A DNA stretch of 64,000 nucleotides, from assembly GCF_020694005.1 (NCBI RefSeq), contig NZ_CP073013.1, positions 682,001 through 746,000 of the forward strand, given 5' to 3'. This stretch comes from Marinomonas profundi (GTDB lineage: Bacteria; Pseudomonadota; Gammaproteobacteria; Pseudomonadales; Marinomonadaceae). This document shows, one piece after another, positions 1-8,089 of the stretch; position 1 is the stretch's first letter, and the number at the start of each line of letters is the position of its first letter. Position numbers and translations under genes: made by a program. A model generated the notes under the pieces. It made no database searches. It was not told the DNA's origin and worked only from the letters and a program-made list of their open reading frames with translations.

Positions 1-227
1 GCGAACAACCTATTTCAGATATCTATGGCTTTCTAGAAAAAGAAAACACAGCAGAAAAGCAAGAAGGGAACATTTATCAGCTTTTGCTAAGCCATGAAGC
101 ACAGACTGTTTTGAAGCTGTTCAGTGAACTCACACCAAACAACAAATCACTGCTTTTAGAGCAACTCAAAACACTGCATAAATGGCAAGCCAAGGTGGAT
201 GTGTGCGATCTTTTATTAAAAAAGTAA
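1..227 (+). CDS. C-terminal end of an unrecognised protein (5' partial)
   Basis: The third forward frame is open from the window edge to a TAA at 225-227 and encodes about 74 residues. The tail is helical and leucine- and lysine-rich (for example LLLSHEAQTVLKLFSEL and SLLLEQLKTLHKWQ). No catalytic motif is visible and I do not recognise the family. The other two forward frames are stopped early, so this is the likely coding frame. The gene runs tail-to-tail into the hemolysin III gene, with a 93-base gap that holds no obvious gene. Confidence 0.5.
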   Translation, partial: EQPISDIYGFLEKENTAEKQEGNIYQLLLSHEAQTVLKLFSELTPNNKSLLLEQLKTLHKWQAKVDVCDLLLKK

Positions 228-320
228 CCGTATATTTAAAGAAGTGACGGCTGACGTCAAACGGGTCAACACGCGATCTCAACACCAGCCATAAACAAAG
301 TTCGGCACAGAACCTAAGAC

Positions 321-983
321 CTAAGCACCATAATAAAAAATGGCAAAGTAATGGCTTACCGTGCCTGAGAGGACAAACAAATGCCACACAAAATGGCCAT
401 AGCGTAACCTTGAATCGAGTACAAAAAACACCACTCCCAAGGTATAAAGCACACCGCCTAACACTAACAATAGCAAGCCATTCGGCGCCATTAGAGCCAC
501 TAACGGTTTAATCGCAATGACAATAAGCCAACCCAATACAACATACAAGGTGGTCGATAAAGCAGGATGCGACGCCTTGCCAAAGGCTTTAAGAGCCACA
601 CCAATCAAGGCCAAGGTCCACACCGCGGCGAGCAAAGACCACCCCCAAACGCCCTCCAGAACCCCTAACGTAAAAGGGGTATAAGTCCCGGCAATAAGCA
701 GGTATACCGCCGAGTGATCCAACACACAAAACAAGCGCTTAGTCTTCGGCAGTGTTTCAGGAATCGCGTGATACACCATAGAAGCAAGGTACAACAAAAT
801 CATCGTGGCGGAGAAAATACTCACCCCAACGACAAAACCTACCTCAGCATTATTTACCGCACTAACAATTAAAAACGGCGTCCCCACAATAGCAGCAACG
901 AACCCTAAACCATGACTGATACTGTTGGCAATTTCCTCACCTAACGACTGACCACGCTTCGAATCTGCAAGTCGATATTCCAT
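321..983 (-). CDS. Hemolysin III / YqfA-TrhA family integral membrane protein
   Basis: A 220-residue protein with seven predicted hydrophobic segments, the usual length for the HlyIII/YqfA branch of the PAQR superfamily. The family's conserved polar and metal-ligand positions are present: SMVYH (His72), LDHSAVYLLIAGTYTPF (Asp89, His90), and the C-terminal His197, His201 and His211. Members sit in the inner membrane; E. coli YqfA (TrhA) is linked to membrane energetics, while true haemolytic activity is rarely shown. A GGGGGAG ribosome-binding site lies seven bases before the ATG, so the start is well supported. It appears monocistronic. Confidence 0.9.
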   Translation of the reverse strand: MEYRLADSKRGQSLGEEIANSISHGLGFVAAIVGTPFLIVSAVNNAEVGFVVGVSIFSATMILLYLASMVYHAIPETLPKTKRLFCVLDHSAVYLLIAGTYTPFTLGVLEGVWGWSLLAAVWTLALIGVALKAFGKASHPALSTTLYVVLGWLIVIAIKPLVALMAPNGLLLLVLGGVLYTLGVVFFVLDSRLRYGHFVWHLFVLSGTVSHYFAIFYYGA

Positions 984-1047
984 TTTTTATCTCCCCCTAG
1001 AATCAAGGTTAAAAGCATGGAACAAACACCCCAATTAAACAACCCGC

Positions 1048-1112
1048 CCCAAGGGGCGAGGTATCGGTGTGTCATTCACGAACCCACCGTCATTCCCGCG
1101 AAGGCGGAGTTT
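1048..1112. repeat. Short palindromic and REP-like remnant
   Basis: The gap between the hemolysin III gene and the amidohydrolase contains a perfect short hairpin (CGCCCC-AA-GGGGCG, about 1049-1062). It is followed at 1087-1112 by a segment resembling the common intergenic element that begins GTCATTCCCGCGAAGGCGG. Only about half of such an element is recognisable. It may act as a weak bidirectional stem, but there is no clear T tract. Confidence 0.35.
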
Positions 1113-1136
1113 TTCAAGTTAGTTGCCGCTAAACGA

Positions 1137-2243
1137 CTAGCTCGCCTCACACACCATGGGGGCCTGATAATCCAGATTCAACAATTTAAAGTAATTTTCC
1201 CCCAAGGCAATATGCCGAAACGCGTTATCATCCAAGTATTTCAGTATTCGGCTGGTCACGTCTAACTCTTGCTGATAGACATTAAAATTATTTCCCCTAA
1301 AGGCCACAAAATCCGAGCCGGGTAAAATTCGCTCAGCATAGTGGTTCATAAAATCCACGTACAAAGGCCGATTCCCCCATTGACTAAAGTAAGCGTCTTC
1401 TAAAATTCGCCATGAAATATCAATCAGCAAATTCGGGTATTGATCCAACAAACGCGACAAGATGGCAATATGTTCAGCCGCTGGCAGACTTTTTTGCTCG
1501 TAAGACAAGCCCATGTGCGCCCAAACAATTTTATTATCAGGATACAGGGCTAACGCTTGCTCCATTAGAGGCAAATACAAGGTAGGAGACTGATCATTCC
1601 CCAAGTCTGAGTGGATGGTAATGGGGTAATTTCGAGCCTTTAACTCCGCCATAAACCCAGCCCATTTGGTAATGTCTTTGGGGCTAGCGGCTTTATGACG
1701 ATTATTGAATTGGGCCTGTTTTACCAAATTCACTTCCCCCATCCAATGGAACAAACCGGGGTACTCCTTTTCATAAAGCTTCATCAGCTCAACCGTCGGT
1801 TCAGGGTCTGATAAATCAGTAAAGGTCATTGATAAGGTAAGGTGAAGATCATCCGGTTTGTATTCCAACATATTGGCCGCGTTGACAAAATCATTGCGCA
1901 CCGTAGGCGCTACCGGCGTACCAGGGCACTTTAAATAGTTAGAACAACGAGAATTCGCCGGCAGCATTTGTCCAATCCCATAAACATTGGCAAAGCGCAC
2001 ACTGGTCTGCGACAAATAGTCATTCACTTCATTAAACGGGATCGCCCTGCCGTCAAAAGGTCGGTAATGTAAATGCGTGTCGACCACAGCGGTATAAGGC
2101 TCTGTCTCTCGATCGTAACAAGCCGCCCCGCCTTTAAAAGAATCTAACGAACGCAGGGCCGGCGGATTATCAGAAAAAACACAACCACTCACCAACAAAG
2201 AAGCCAACACAGCAAAAGGCACACAACAACGCATCACAAACAT
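1137..2243 (-). CDS. Amidohydrolase-family lipoprotein
   Basis: A TIM-barrel metal-dependent hydrolase with a lipoprotein signal. The open frame could begin at 2315, but starting at the Met at 2243 (or 2249/2234) gives a compact signal peptide (MFVMRCC then a hydrophobic core) ending in a lipobox, LLVSGC, so the mature protein is probably lipid-anchored. Amidohydrolase signatures include VVDTHLHYRPF (the HxH metal motif), HMGLSYEQK and the late GSDFVAF. The substrate cannot be read from sequence. It is divergent from zntR and has no obvious operon partner. Start confidence is moderate because no strong ribosome-binding site is visible. Confidence 0.8.
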   Translation of the reverse strand: MFVMRCCVPFAVLASLLVSGCVFSDNPPALRSLDSFKGGAACYDRETEPYTAVVDTHLHYRPFDGRAIPFNEVNDYLSQTSVRFANVYGIGQMLPANSRCSNYLKCPGTPVAPTVRNDFVNAANMLEYKPDDLHLTLSMTFTDLSDPEPTVELMKLYEKEYPGLFHWMGEVNLVKQAQFNNRHKAASPKDITKWAGFMAELKARNYPITIHSDLGNDQSPTLYLPLMEQALALYPDNKIVWAHMGLSYEQKSLPAAEHIAILSRLLDQYPNLLIDISWRILEDAYFSQWGNRPLYVDFMNHYAERILPGSDFVAFRGNNFNVYQQELDVTSRILKYLDDNAFRHIALGENYFKLLNLDYQAPMVCEAS

Positions 2244-2347
2244 TTCCATTGACCCACATAATGAAAGAGTAAACACAAAGACATTACAAAACATCCCTGC
2301 CCATGTGTAAACCACTATTCAATATCGTTTTTAAGGGGTTAAACGTC

Positions 2348-2378
2348 TTGACCTATGACCTATATCTAAGGTTTATAC
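2348..2378 (+). promoter_or_regulatory. MerR-type zntR promoter with overlong spacer and operator dyad
   Basis: TTGACC (2348-2353) and TTATAC (2373-2378) are separated by 19 bases, the overlong spacing typical of promoters activated by MerR-family DNA distortion. The spacer holds a dyad, ACCT at 2358-2361 and AGGT at 2369-2372. This placement between -35 and -10 is diagnostic of MerR regulators and implies autoregulation by the gene that follows. A GGAGG ribosome-binding site lies at about 2410-2415. Confidence 0.7.
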
Positions 2379-2422
2379 TGAAAGGCTCTTTATAGAAGAC
2401 AAATCAACAGGAGGAAACCAAG

Positions 2423-2875
2423 ATGTACCAAATTGGCGAACTGGCAAAAGCCTGCGGCATCAACAACGACACATTACGCTTTTACGAAAAAAACGCCTTA
2501 CTGACGCCATCGCACCGTTCAGAATCAGGCTATCGTCTTTACTCAGAAAAAGACAAAGACATTTTGCAATTTATTCTACGCGCTAAACACGTCGGCTTCA
2601 CCCTTGCTGAAATCCGCGAACTGCTTTCCATTGAAATCGACAAAGCCAACAACGCCTGTGCCGATGTCAAAACCTTAGTAGACAGAAAATTGTTTGACGT
2701 CGAAAACAAACTCGCCGAATTGATTCGCTTTCAAACCTCACTCAAACGCCTGTCTAACGCGTGTTGCGGCGGCGCAGAAAGCGCCGAACACTGCACCATA
2801 CTCGAAGCGCTGGAATCGGATACGGACAATGTTCGTCATGAGCACAATCATCATGTGTACGATCATTACAAATAA
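2423..2875 (+). CDS. zntR: ZntR-like Zn(II)-responsive MerR-family regulator
   Basis: A 150-residue cytoplasmic DNA-binding protein. Residues 1-70 form the MerR winged helix (YQIGELAKACGI, TLRFYEKNALLTP, GYRLYSEKD). A dimerisation helix follows, then a metal-binding loop with CCGG at 114-117 and HCTILEALE at 123-131, the signature of ZntR rather than CueR or MerR. Cys79, Cys114, Cys115 and Cys124 match the E. coli ZntR ligands. Position 119, His in E. coli, is Glu here, with His at 123. The tail is histidine-rich. No zinc exporter is adjacent, so its target (usually zntA) must lie elsewhere. It is tail-to-tail with the hybrid kinase, 14 bases away. Confidence 0.85.
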   Translation: MYQIGELAKACGINNDTLRFYEKNALLTPSHRSESGYRLYSEKDKDILQFILRAKHVGFTLAEIRELLSIEIDKANNACADVKTLVDRKLFDVENKLAELIRFQTSLKRLSNACCGGAESAEHCTILEALESDTDNVRHEHNHHVYDHYK

Positions 2876-2889
2876 TACACGAGAACGGA

Positions 2890-5364
2890 TTAACCCTTGC
2901 GTGAGCCAACCGCAGATTCTAGTGCTCGTCGTATATTACGTGCCAGTTCTAAACGTGTGTAGGGTTTGGTCAATAGCAGATTGTGGGTACCAAACTGGGT
3001 ATCATGGGCAAAGGCATTGCTGCTATAACCCGATGTATAGAGTACTTTCATCGCTGGACAAATGCTCCTTACTTCGTCCGCTAGTTCACGGCCATTTTTT
3101 CCACCAGGCATGATGATATCGGTGAACAAAAGGTCAATCTTCGTATTCTCTTGAAATATTTCTAAGGCTGCATGAGCGTTTTCGGCGCTAATCACTCGAT
3201 AACCCAGCAAGCCGAGTTGCGTTTTTGCAAACTCACGAACCAGATCGTTATCTTCCACCAGCAAAATAGTTTCGTTCCCCCCAACAGGCAGTGCCATTGC
3301 GCTATCCTGACTGGCGGCATCACGCTTCTGCTCATCGTCGGCGGCCCGTGGTAAAAACAGTTTCACCACGGTGCCATGACCCACTTCAGAATAAATACTC
3401 ACGTGTCCTTTTGATTGCTTCACAAAGCCAATCACCATAGACAAACCCAGCCCTGTACCATGCCCCACTCCTTTGGTGGTAAAAAAAGGCTCAAAGACGC
3501 GTGACAAGTGCTCTGGCGCTATACCAATGCCACTGTCTGACACACAAATCATAATATAATGACCCGCTGTCACGTCGACATTATTATTCGCATAGTTTTC
3601 ATCTAAATAGGCATGCGCCGCAGACACCGCTATTCGACCACCATTTGGCAGCGCATCACGGGCGTTTAAACATAAGTTTAAAATAACGTTTTCAAGTTGA
3701 GAAACATCCACCACCGCCAGCAAATTAGAGCCTTCGCAACTAGAGTCAATCTCAATATTTTCGCCTAATGTTCTGGTCAGCAAGGTGTTAAGCTCAGTAA
3801 GCATTTTTTCAATATCTACGACACTGGGCGTTAAGGATTGACGACGGGCAAAAGCCAATAAGCGTTGCGTCAAATCCGCACCACGCTCAGAGGCTTTAAA
3901 AATCATATTTGCCAGCATACGCTGTTCAGAATGCTGTGGAAGTTGTTCTGTGAGCAACTCGGCATTGCCCAAAATAATCGTCAGTAAATTATTAAAGTCG
4001 TGAGCCATACCGCCGGTTAGTTGGCCTATGATATCGGACTTTTGGGCTTGACGAGCAAGCTCTTCGGCCCGCAGCCAATCGGTAATATCCTTACCAATAG
4101 CAAAAAGCTTTTTCTGTTCTTCAACCCAAACTGCAGACCATAATATGTGCACAACATGGCCGTCTTTGTGTAGGTAACGGTTTTCAAAATCGGCAATGGG
4201 CGTTCCACCCAACACCCCTGAAAAAATTTGCACAGAATCCTCAACGTCTTCTTTAACCAGAAACTCCGCATAGTGTCTGGTCTGCATCTCCGCTGGCTCA
4301 TAGCCCAAAATATTCGCACTTTTATTGTTGATACTGACAAAATGACCCGAGTGATCAAAGACACAAATCAGGTCTTTCGAGTTTTCAATAATCGCGCTGT
4401 TTTTTTCCAGCGTCTCGCGCAGCTGAATTTCGATCAGCTTAGAGTGTGTATTGTCATGCCCTTCGACAAAAATACCGATCACCTGACCGCTTTCATCACG
4501 AATCGGTTGGTAGATAAAACTCAAGTAGCGGGTTTCACGGAGGTCTGGCTCAATGTCTAATACAATGGGGACATCTTCCCCAATAAAGGGCTCGCCAGAA
4601 GCATAAACTTGGTCAAGTAACTCATAAAACCCTTGCCCCTCAAGTTCAGGCAATGCCGCACGCAAACTTAACCCCAAAATATTACGGCCCCCCACCAGCT
4701 GGGTATAAGCATCATTGGCAATATTAAAAACATGTTCTGGCCCATACAAAACCGCAATAAAGCCTGGCGCTTGTTTAAACAAGCCCATTAACCTTTCCTG
4801 TTCCAATTTAAGCGCGTCGGTTGCTTTTTTCTGCGCGGTAACATCGGTGCAAATAACCAATATTCCACCCACGCCATTCGGAGCAAATTCATCGTCAATT
4901 GGGCTGCTACTGTAAGTCCACCAACTGTTCTCCACTTTTCCGTGACGCGTAATAGGCATCAGCTTCTGTTCGTTCCAAATGGCGCCCTGCCCCGCCATAA
5001 CCAACGCCACTTCCGGTTCTATAATGTGCCAAATTTCACCCCACACATCCCGGCCTTTTGCCCCTAATGCTTTGGGATGCAGTTCCGGCCCCATAGTGGC
5101 TCGATAGGCGTCGTTATAAAAGCAGATCAAACTCTCACCCCAAAAAACAAAAATAGGGTGATTGGTATTCAGCATTAGGCGAATGGTCGTACGCAAACTC
5201 TGCGGCCAACATTCGAACACGCCGACAGGGGTAAGCGACCAGTCATAATCCCGAATCAACTGCCCCATCTCCCCGCCACCCGCGATAAAAGCGCTATGCT
5301 GATCGGTTTGTGACGCCGTTTTCACCGGAACGGAAGAAGGGGAATTACCGGCTTTTTCATGCAT
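2890..5364 (-). CDS. PAS-PAS-PAS hybrid sensor histidine kinase with C-terminal receiver
   Basis: A soluble hybrid kinase of about 824-828 residues. Three PAS-type sensor domains occupy roughly residues 40-440. A HisKA segment follows with phospho-acceptor motif MAHDFNNLLT (His near 458), then a HATPase_c domain (NLCLNARDAL, DSGIGI, GTGLGLSM), and a receiver domain from about 690 (ILLVEDND, phospho-Asp in LLFTDIIMPG, invariant Lys in LLLTKPY). No transmembrane segment is seen, so it should sense cytoplasmic cues. Start candidates at 5376, 5373 and 5364 overlap the upstream kinase; AGGA lies best placed for 5364. The overlap implies translational coupling. Confidence 0.9.
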   Translation of the reverse strand: MHEKAGNSPSSVPVKTASQTDQHSAFIAGGGEMGQLIRDYDWSLTPVGVFECWPQSLRTTIRLMLNTNHPIFVFWGESLICFYNDAYRATMGPELHPKALGAKGRDVWGEIWHIIEPEVALVMAGQGAIWNEQKLMPITRHGKVENSWWTYSSSPIDDEFAPNGVGGILVICTDVTAQKKATDALKLEQERLMGLFKQAPGFIAVLYGPEHVFNIANDAYTQLVGGRNILGLSLRAALPELEGQGFYELLDQVYASGEPFIGEDVPIVLDIEPDLRETRYLSFIYQPIRDESGQVIGIFVEGHDNTHSKLIEIQLRETLEKNSAIIENSKDLICVFDHSGHFVSINNKSANILGYEPAEMQTRHYAEFLVKEDVEDSVQIFSGVLGGTPIADFENRYLHKDGHVVHILWSAVWVEEQKKLFAIGKDITDWLRAEELARQAQKSDIIGQLTGGMAHDFNNLLTIILGNAELLTEQLPQHSEQRMLANMIFKASERGADLTQRLLAFARRQSLTPSVVDIEKMLTELNTLLTRTLGENIEIDSSCEGSNLLAVVDVSQLENVILNLCLNARDALPNGGRIAVSAAHAYLDENYANNNVDVTAGHYIMICVSDSGIGIAPEHLSRVFEPFFTTKGVGHGTGLGLSMVIGFVKQSKGHVSIYSEVGHGTVVKLFLPRAADDEQKRDAASQDSAMALPVGGNETILLVEDNDLVREFAKTQLGLLGYRVISAENAHAALEIFQENTKIDLLFTDIIMPGGKNGRELADEVRSICPAMKVLYTSGYSSNAFAHDTQFGTHNLLLTKPYTRLELARNIRRALESAVGSRKG

Positions 5365-7996
5365 TTTTTTCATCATCCTGCACGTCTTTATCCAATACTC
5401 GTCGTACTTTTGTCGCCAGTTCTAAACGAGTATAAGGTTTGCTTAACAACGCCACGCCGGGGTCTAAGCGTCCATGGTGAATAATGGCATTTTCACTGTA
5501 ACCCGAGGTAAACAACACCTTTAGTAAGGGGTAAGCCACTCGCGCTTGATCCGCTAACTCTCGGCCATTCATGCCGCCTGGCATAATAATATCAGTGAGC
5601 AACAAGTCGATATCATCGTGTGCTTTCAGTGCTTCTAGCGCGTCCGGTCCTGATATCACCGCCGTTACGCGATAACCCAACAAATGCAGCTGGTTTTCAA
5701 GATGCTGTAAGACTAAATCGTCGTCTTCAGCGATCAAAATATGCTCATTGCCTCCCAGTAATGGCGTTTTTGTTTTGGCAGGAACCACTAAACGCGGGGC
5801 CGACTTCGCTTTTGGAAAATACAGTTTAACGGACGTGCCTTCGCCAATTTCAGAATAAATATTGACATGCCCGCCGGACTGTTTGGTAAAGCCAAACACC
5901 ATGCTCAACCCCAGCCCACTGCCTTTCCCAACGTCTTTGGTGGTGAAGAATGGTTCAAAGGCGCGATGCACTGTCTCGTTGCCCATACCAACACCGGTAT
6001 CAGACACACAGATCATCACATATTCGCCCGGCACCACTTCAGGGTGATGGGACGCATAATGACGATCTAATACCGTATTAGCCGTTTCAATGGTGAGTTT
6101 TCCACCGTACTGCATGGCATCGCGGGCGTTAACCACCAAATTTAACAGAGCCGTGTCCAGCTCTCCGGCGTCAATTTCAGTGATGCCCAACTGTGGATCA
6201 GGCACAAATTCCAGTTCAATATTTTCTGATAAAGTACGCCGAATTAACGGTTTCATTGAGGTGACTTGATGGTTCAAATCGGTCGGTTTTGGGTCTAAAG
6301 GTTGACGGCGCGCAAACGCCAATAAGCGGCTGGTTAATTCCGCGCCTCGCCGAGCGGCAGAAACGGTCATTTCCGCCATCGCTCGCTGCTCCGGATCGAC
6401 TATCTGATCCGCCAGCATTTCCGAGTTGCCCATGATCACCGTCAGCAAGTTGTTAAAATCATGCGCCACGCCACCCGTTAAGTGTCCGACGGCTTCCAGC
6501 TTTTGAGACTCACGCAAGCGCTGCTCCATTTCCATGCGCTCAGTAATATCGCGCTCTACAGACACTAAATGAGTGCAATGACCATCATTGTCTATCAATG
6601 GCACAATTTCCATTTCGAGCCAATATTCCTTGCCGGACTTGGTGTAGTTAATCAGCTGAGCACGCACAGATTGCCGCTGTTGCAGCGCCTCTTTAATACG
6701 CTGCAACTCTTGACGGTCCGTTTTGGGCCCTTGTAACAATCTTGGACTTTTGCCAATTACCTCGGCGGACGAATAACCTGTTACCGCCTCAAAAGCGTCA
6801 TTCACATAAAGAATTCTGGGGCCCGGCTCGTTTAATGGTTCTGCTTCCGTAATAATAATGATGTCATTGAGCCTCGACACCGCGGTATTCAGCAGCAGCA
6901 AGCGTTCCCGCTTTTCACGCTGCTCGGTGATGTCTGAGAAATAAATGGTTAATCCATCAGGCGAGGGGTAAATATGCACTTCGAGCCATTTATCCGCGGG
7001 AGAATAAAATTCCTCAAAATGCAGTTTGCTCTGGGTTTGGGCCGCTTTTCGATACTGCATCGCAAAAGCACTCTGGTAGCCTATACCACACTTTTCCCAA
7101 ATAACATTGCCGAGTAGTTCCTCTATGGAGCTGCCAAGCGCTTCTGCGGCTTTATGGTTCAGATAGGTAAAGCGAAAATCGTGATCTAGGGTAAAAAAAG
7201 CATCGGTGATACTTTCGACCGTATGGCGAAATTGCATCGCCAAGCGCTCAGATTCTTCGCGAAAACGCAGCAAATCATCAATATCACTGGAAGACCCAAT
7301 CCAGCGCTGAATCTGCCCATTGTCATCGCGTTGTGGAATGGCTTGTGTTTGATGCCAAATATATTCTCCATCGTGTCGCTGAATACGAAAATCTACATGG
7401 TATAGCTCACCCGTTTGTACAGAACGCTGCCAGGTCGCCAGAGTGTTTTCGATATCGTCCGGGTGAATCAAAGCAAGCCAGTCAGCCAAAATAGTCTCAC
7501 GGCTTTTGCCGGCAAAATCAGCCAAACTGCGGCTAGTGTAATCCACCACACCACTGGGATCCGCCAACCAGACCTGTATCGGCATGGCATCAATAAAGTT
7601 TTCTAGTGTCTGGCGCTGGGCTTGTTCTAGCTTGCTAATTTCCACATTTTGCTGGGCTAAAACACGCAATTTTCGACAATAAGCATAGCTTAATAACAGA
7701 ATAGCCACTGACAGTAAGCGGTTGCTGATAATATAAAACTCAGGCAAGTCAGTCGCATTGGGGGCACTAAAATAGCCGACGATCACTCCGACGACCGCCA
7801 GCGCCAAGACCGCCTTATGAAACCCGTCTCCGACCCGCGCCCGTAGCACTGCAAAAATCACTACAGGGAGATACAGAATGCCGTGAGCAAAACCAAGCGG
7901 GGTGATTAAGTCCGTATAAAAAACACCGACTAACAGCCCCAAGATAATGATATTTTGCCCTAAGCGGTCAAAAATACGCCCCGTAAAATGATTCAC
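5357..7996 (-). CDS. Membrane-anchored multi-PAS hybrid histidine kinase with receiver
   Basis: A hybrid kinase of about 880 residues. The N-terminus (about 1-110) has several hydrophobic helices and no large extracytoplasmic loop. Three PAS domains follow (one beginning FIDAMPIQVWLAD, one FRHTVESITDAFF, one with GYSSAEVIGKSPRLLQG). The HisKA motif is VAHDFNNLLT, followed by HATPase_c (NLVVNARDAM, DTGVGM, GSGLGLSM) and a receiver (ILIAEDDD, LLLTDIIMPGG, LLSKPYT). It closely parallels the downstream kinase, suggesting duplication. An AGGAG sits seven bases before a GTG at 7996, preferred over the ATG at 8017 or the open frame from 8023. It lies in a tight run with the neighbouring kinase and the receiver-EAL gene. 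Confidence 0.9.
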   Translation of the reverse strand: MNHFTGRIFDRLGQNIIILGLLVGVFYTDLITPLGFAHGILYLPVVIFAVLRARVGDGFHKAVLALAVVGVIVGYFSAPNATDLPEFYIISNRLLSVAILLLSYAYCRKLRVLAQQNVEISKLEQAQRQTLENFIDAMPIQVWLADPSGVVDYTSRSLADFAGKSRETILADWLALIHPDDIENTLATWQRSVQTGELYHVDFRIQRHDGEYIWHQTQAIPQRDDNGQIQRWIGSSSDIDDLLRFREESERLAMQFRHTVESITDAFFTLDHDFRFTYLNHKAAEALGSSIEELLGNVIWEKCGIGYQSAFAMQYRKAAQTQSKLHFEEFYSPADKWLEVHIYPSPDGLTIYFSDITEQREKRERLLLLNTAVSRLNDIIIITEAEPLNEPGPRILYVNDAFEAVTGYSSAEVIGKSPRLLQGPKTDRQELQRIKEALQQRQSVRAQLINYTKSGKEYWLEMEIVPLIDNDGHCTHLVSVERDITERMEMEQRLRESQKLEAVGHLTGGVAHDFNNLLTVIMGNSEMLADQIVDPEQRAMAEMTVSAARRGAELTSRLLAFARRQPLDPKPTDLNHQVTSMKPLIRRTLSENIELEFVPDPQLGITEIDAGELDTALLNLVVNARDAMQYGGKLTIETANTVLDRHYASHHPEVVPGEYVMICVSDTGVGMGNETVHRAFEPFFTTKDVGKGSGLGLSMVFGFTKQSGGHVNIYSEIGEGTSVKLYFPKAKSAPRLVVPAKTKTPLLGGNEHILIAEDDDLVLQHLENQLHLLGYRVTAVISGPDALEALKAHDDIDLLLTDIIMPGGMNGRELADQARVAYPLLKVLFTSGYSENAIIHHGRLDPGVALLSKPYTRLELATKVRRVLDKDVQDDEKNA

Positions 7997-8033
7997 ACCA
8001 CCACTCCTGCCATCCATTATCAATCACTATCAG

Positions 8034-8089
8034 TCAAAAATTACCAGCCACTAACTGCCAATCAAAAATTACCAGCCACTAACTGCCAA
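8034..8089. repeat. 28-bp tandem duplication at the 3' end of the receiver-EAL gene
   Basis: Two identical 28-base units, 8034-8061 and 8062-8089, each starting TCAAAAATTACC. The unit next to the gene contains its last two codons and stop codon; the other lies in the gap before the kinase gene. This looks like a recent slippage or duplication event. It lengthens the spacer without changing either protein. Confidence 0.9.

Noticed and set aside
2829..3113. Plus-strand open frame across the zntR and kinase ends
   Set aside because: It overlaps two well-supported genes, lacks a ribosome-binding site and has no protein-like pattern.
4026..4364. Second minus-strand frame inside the first hybrid kinase
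   Set aside because: It is an out-of-frame shadow of the PAS and HisKA region.
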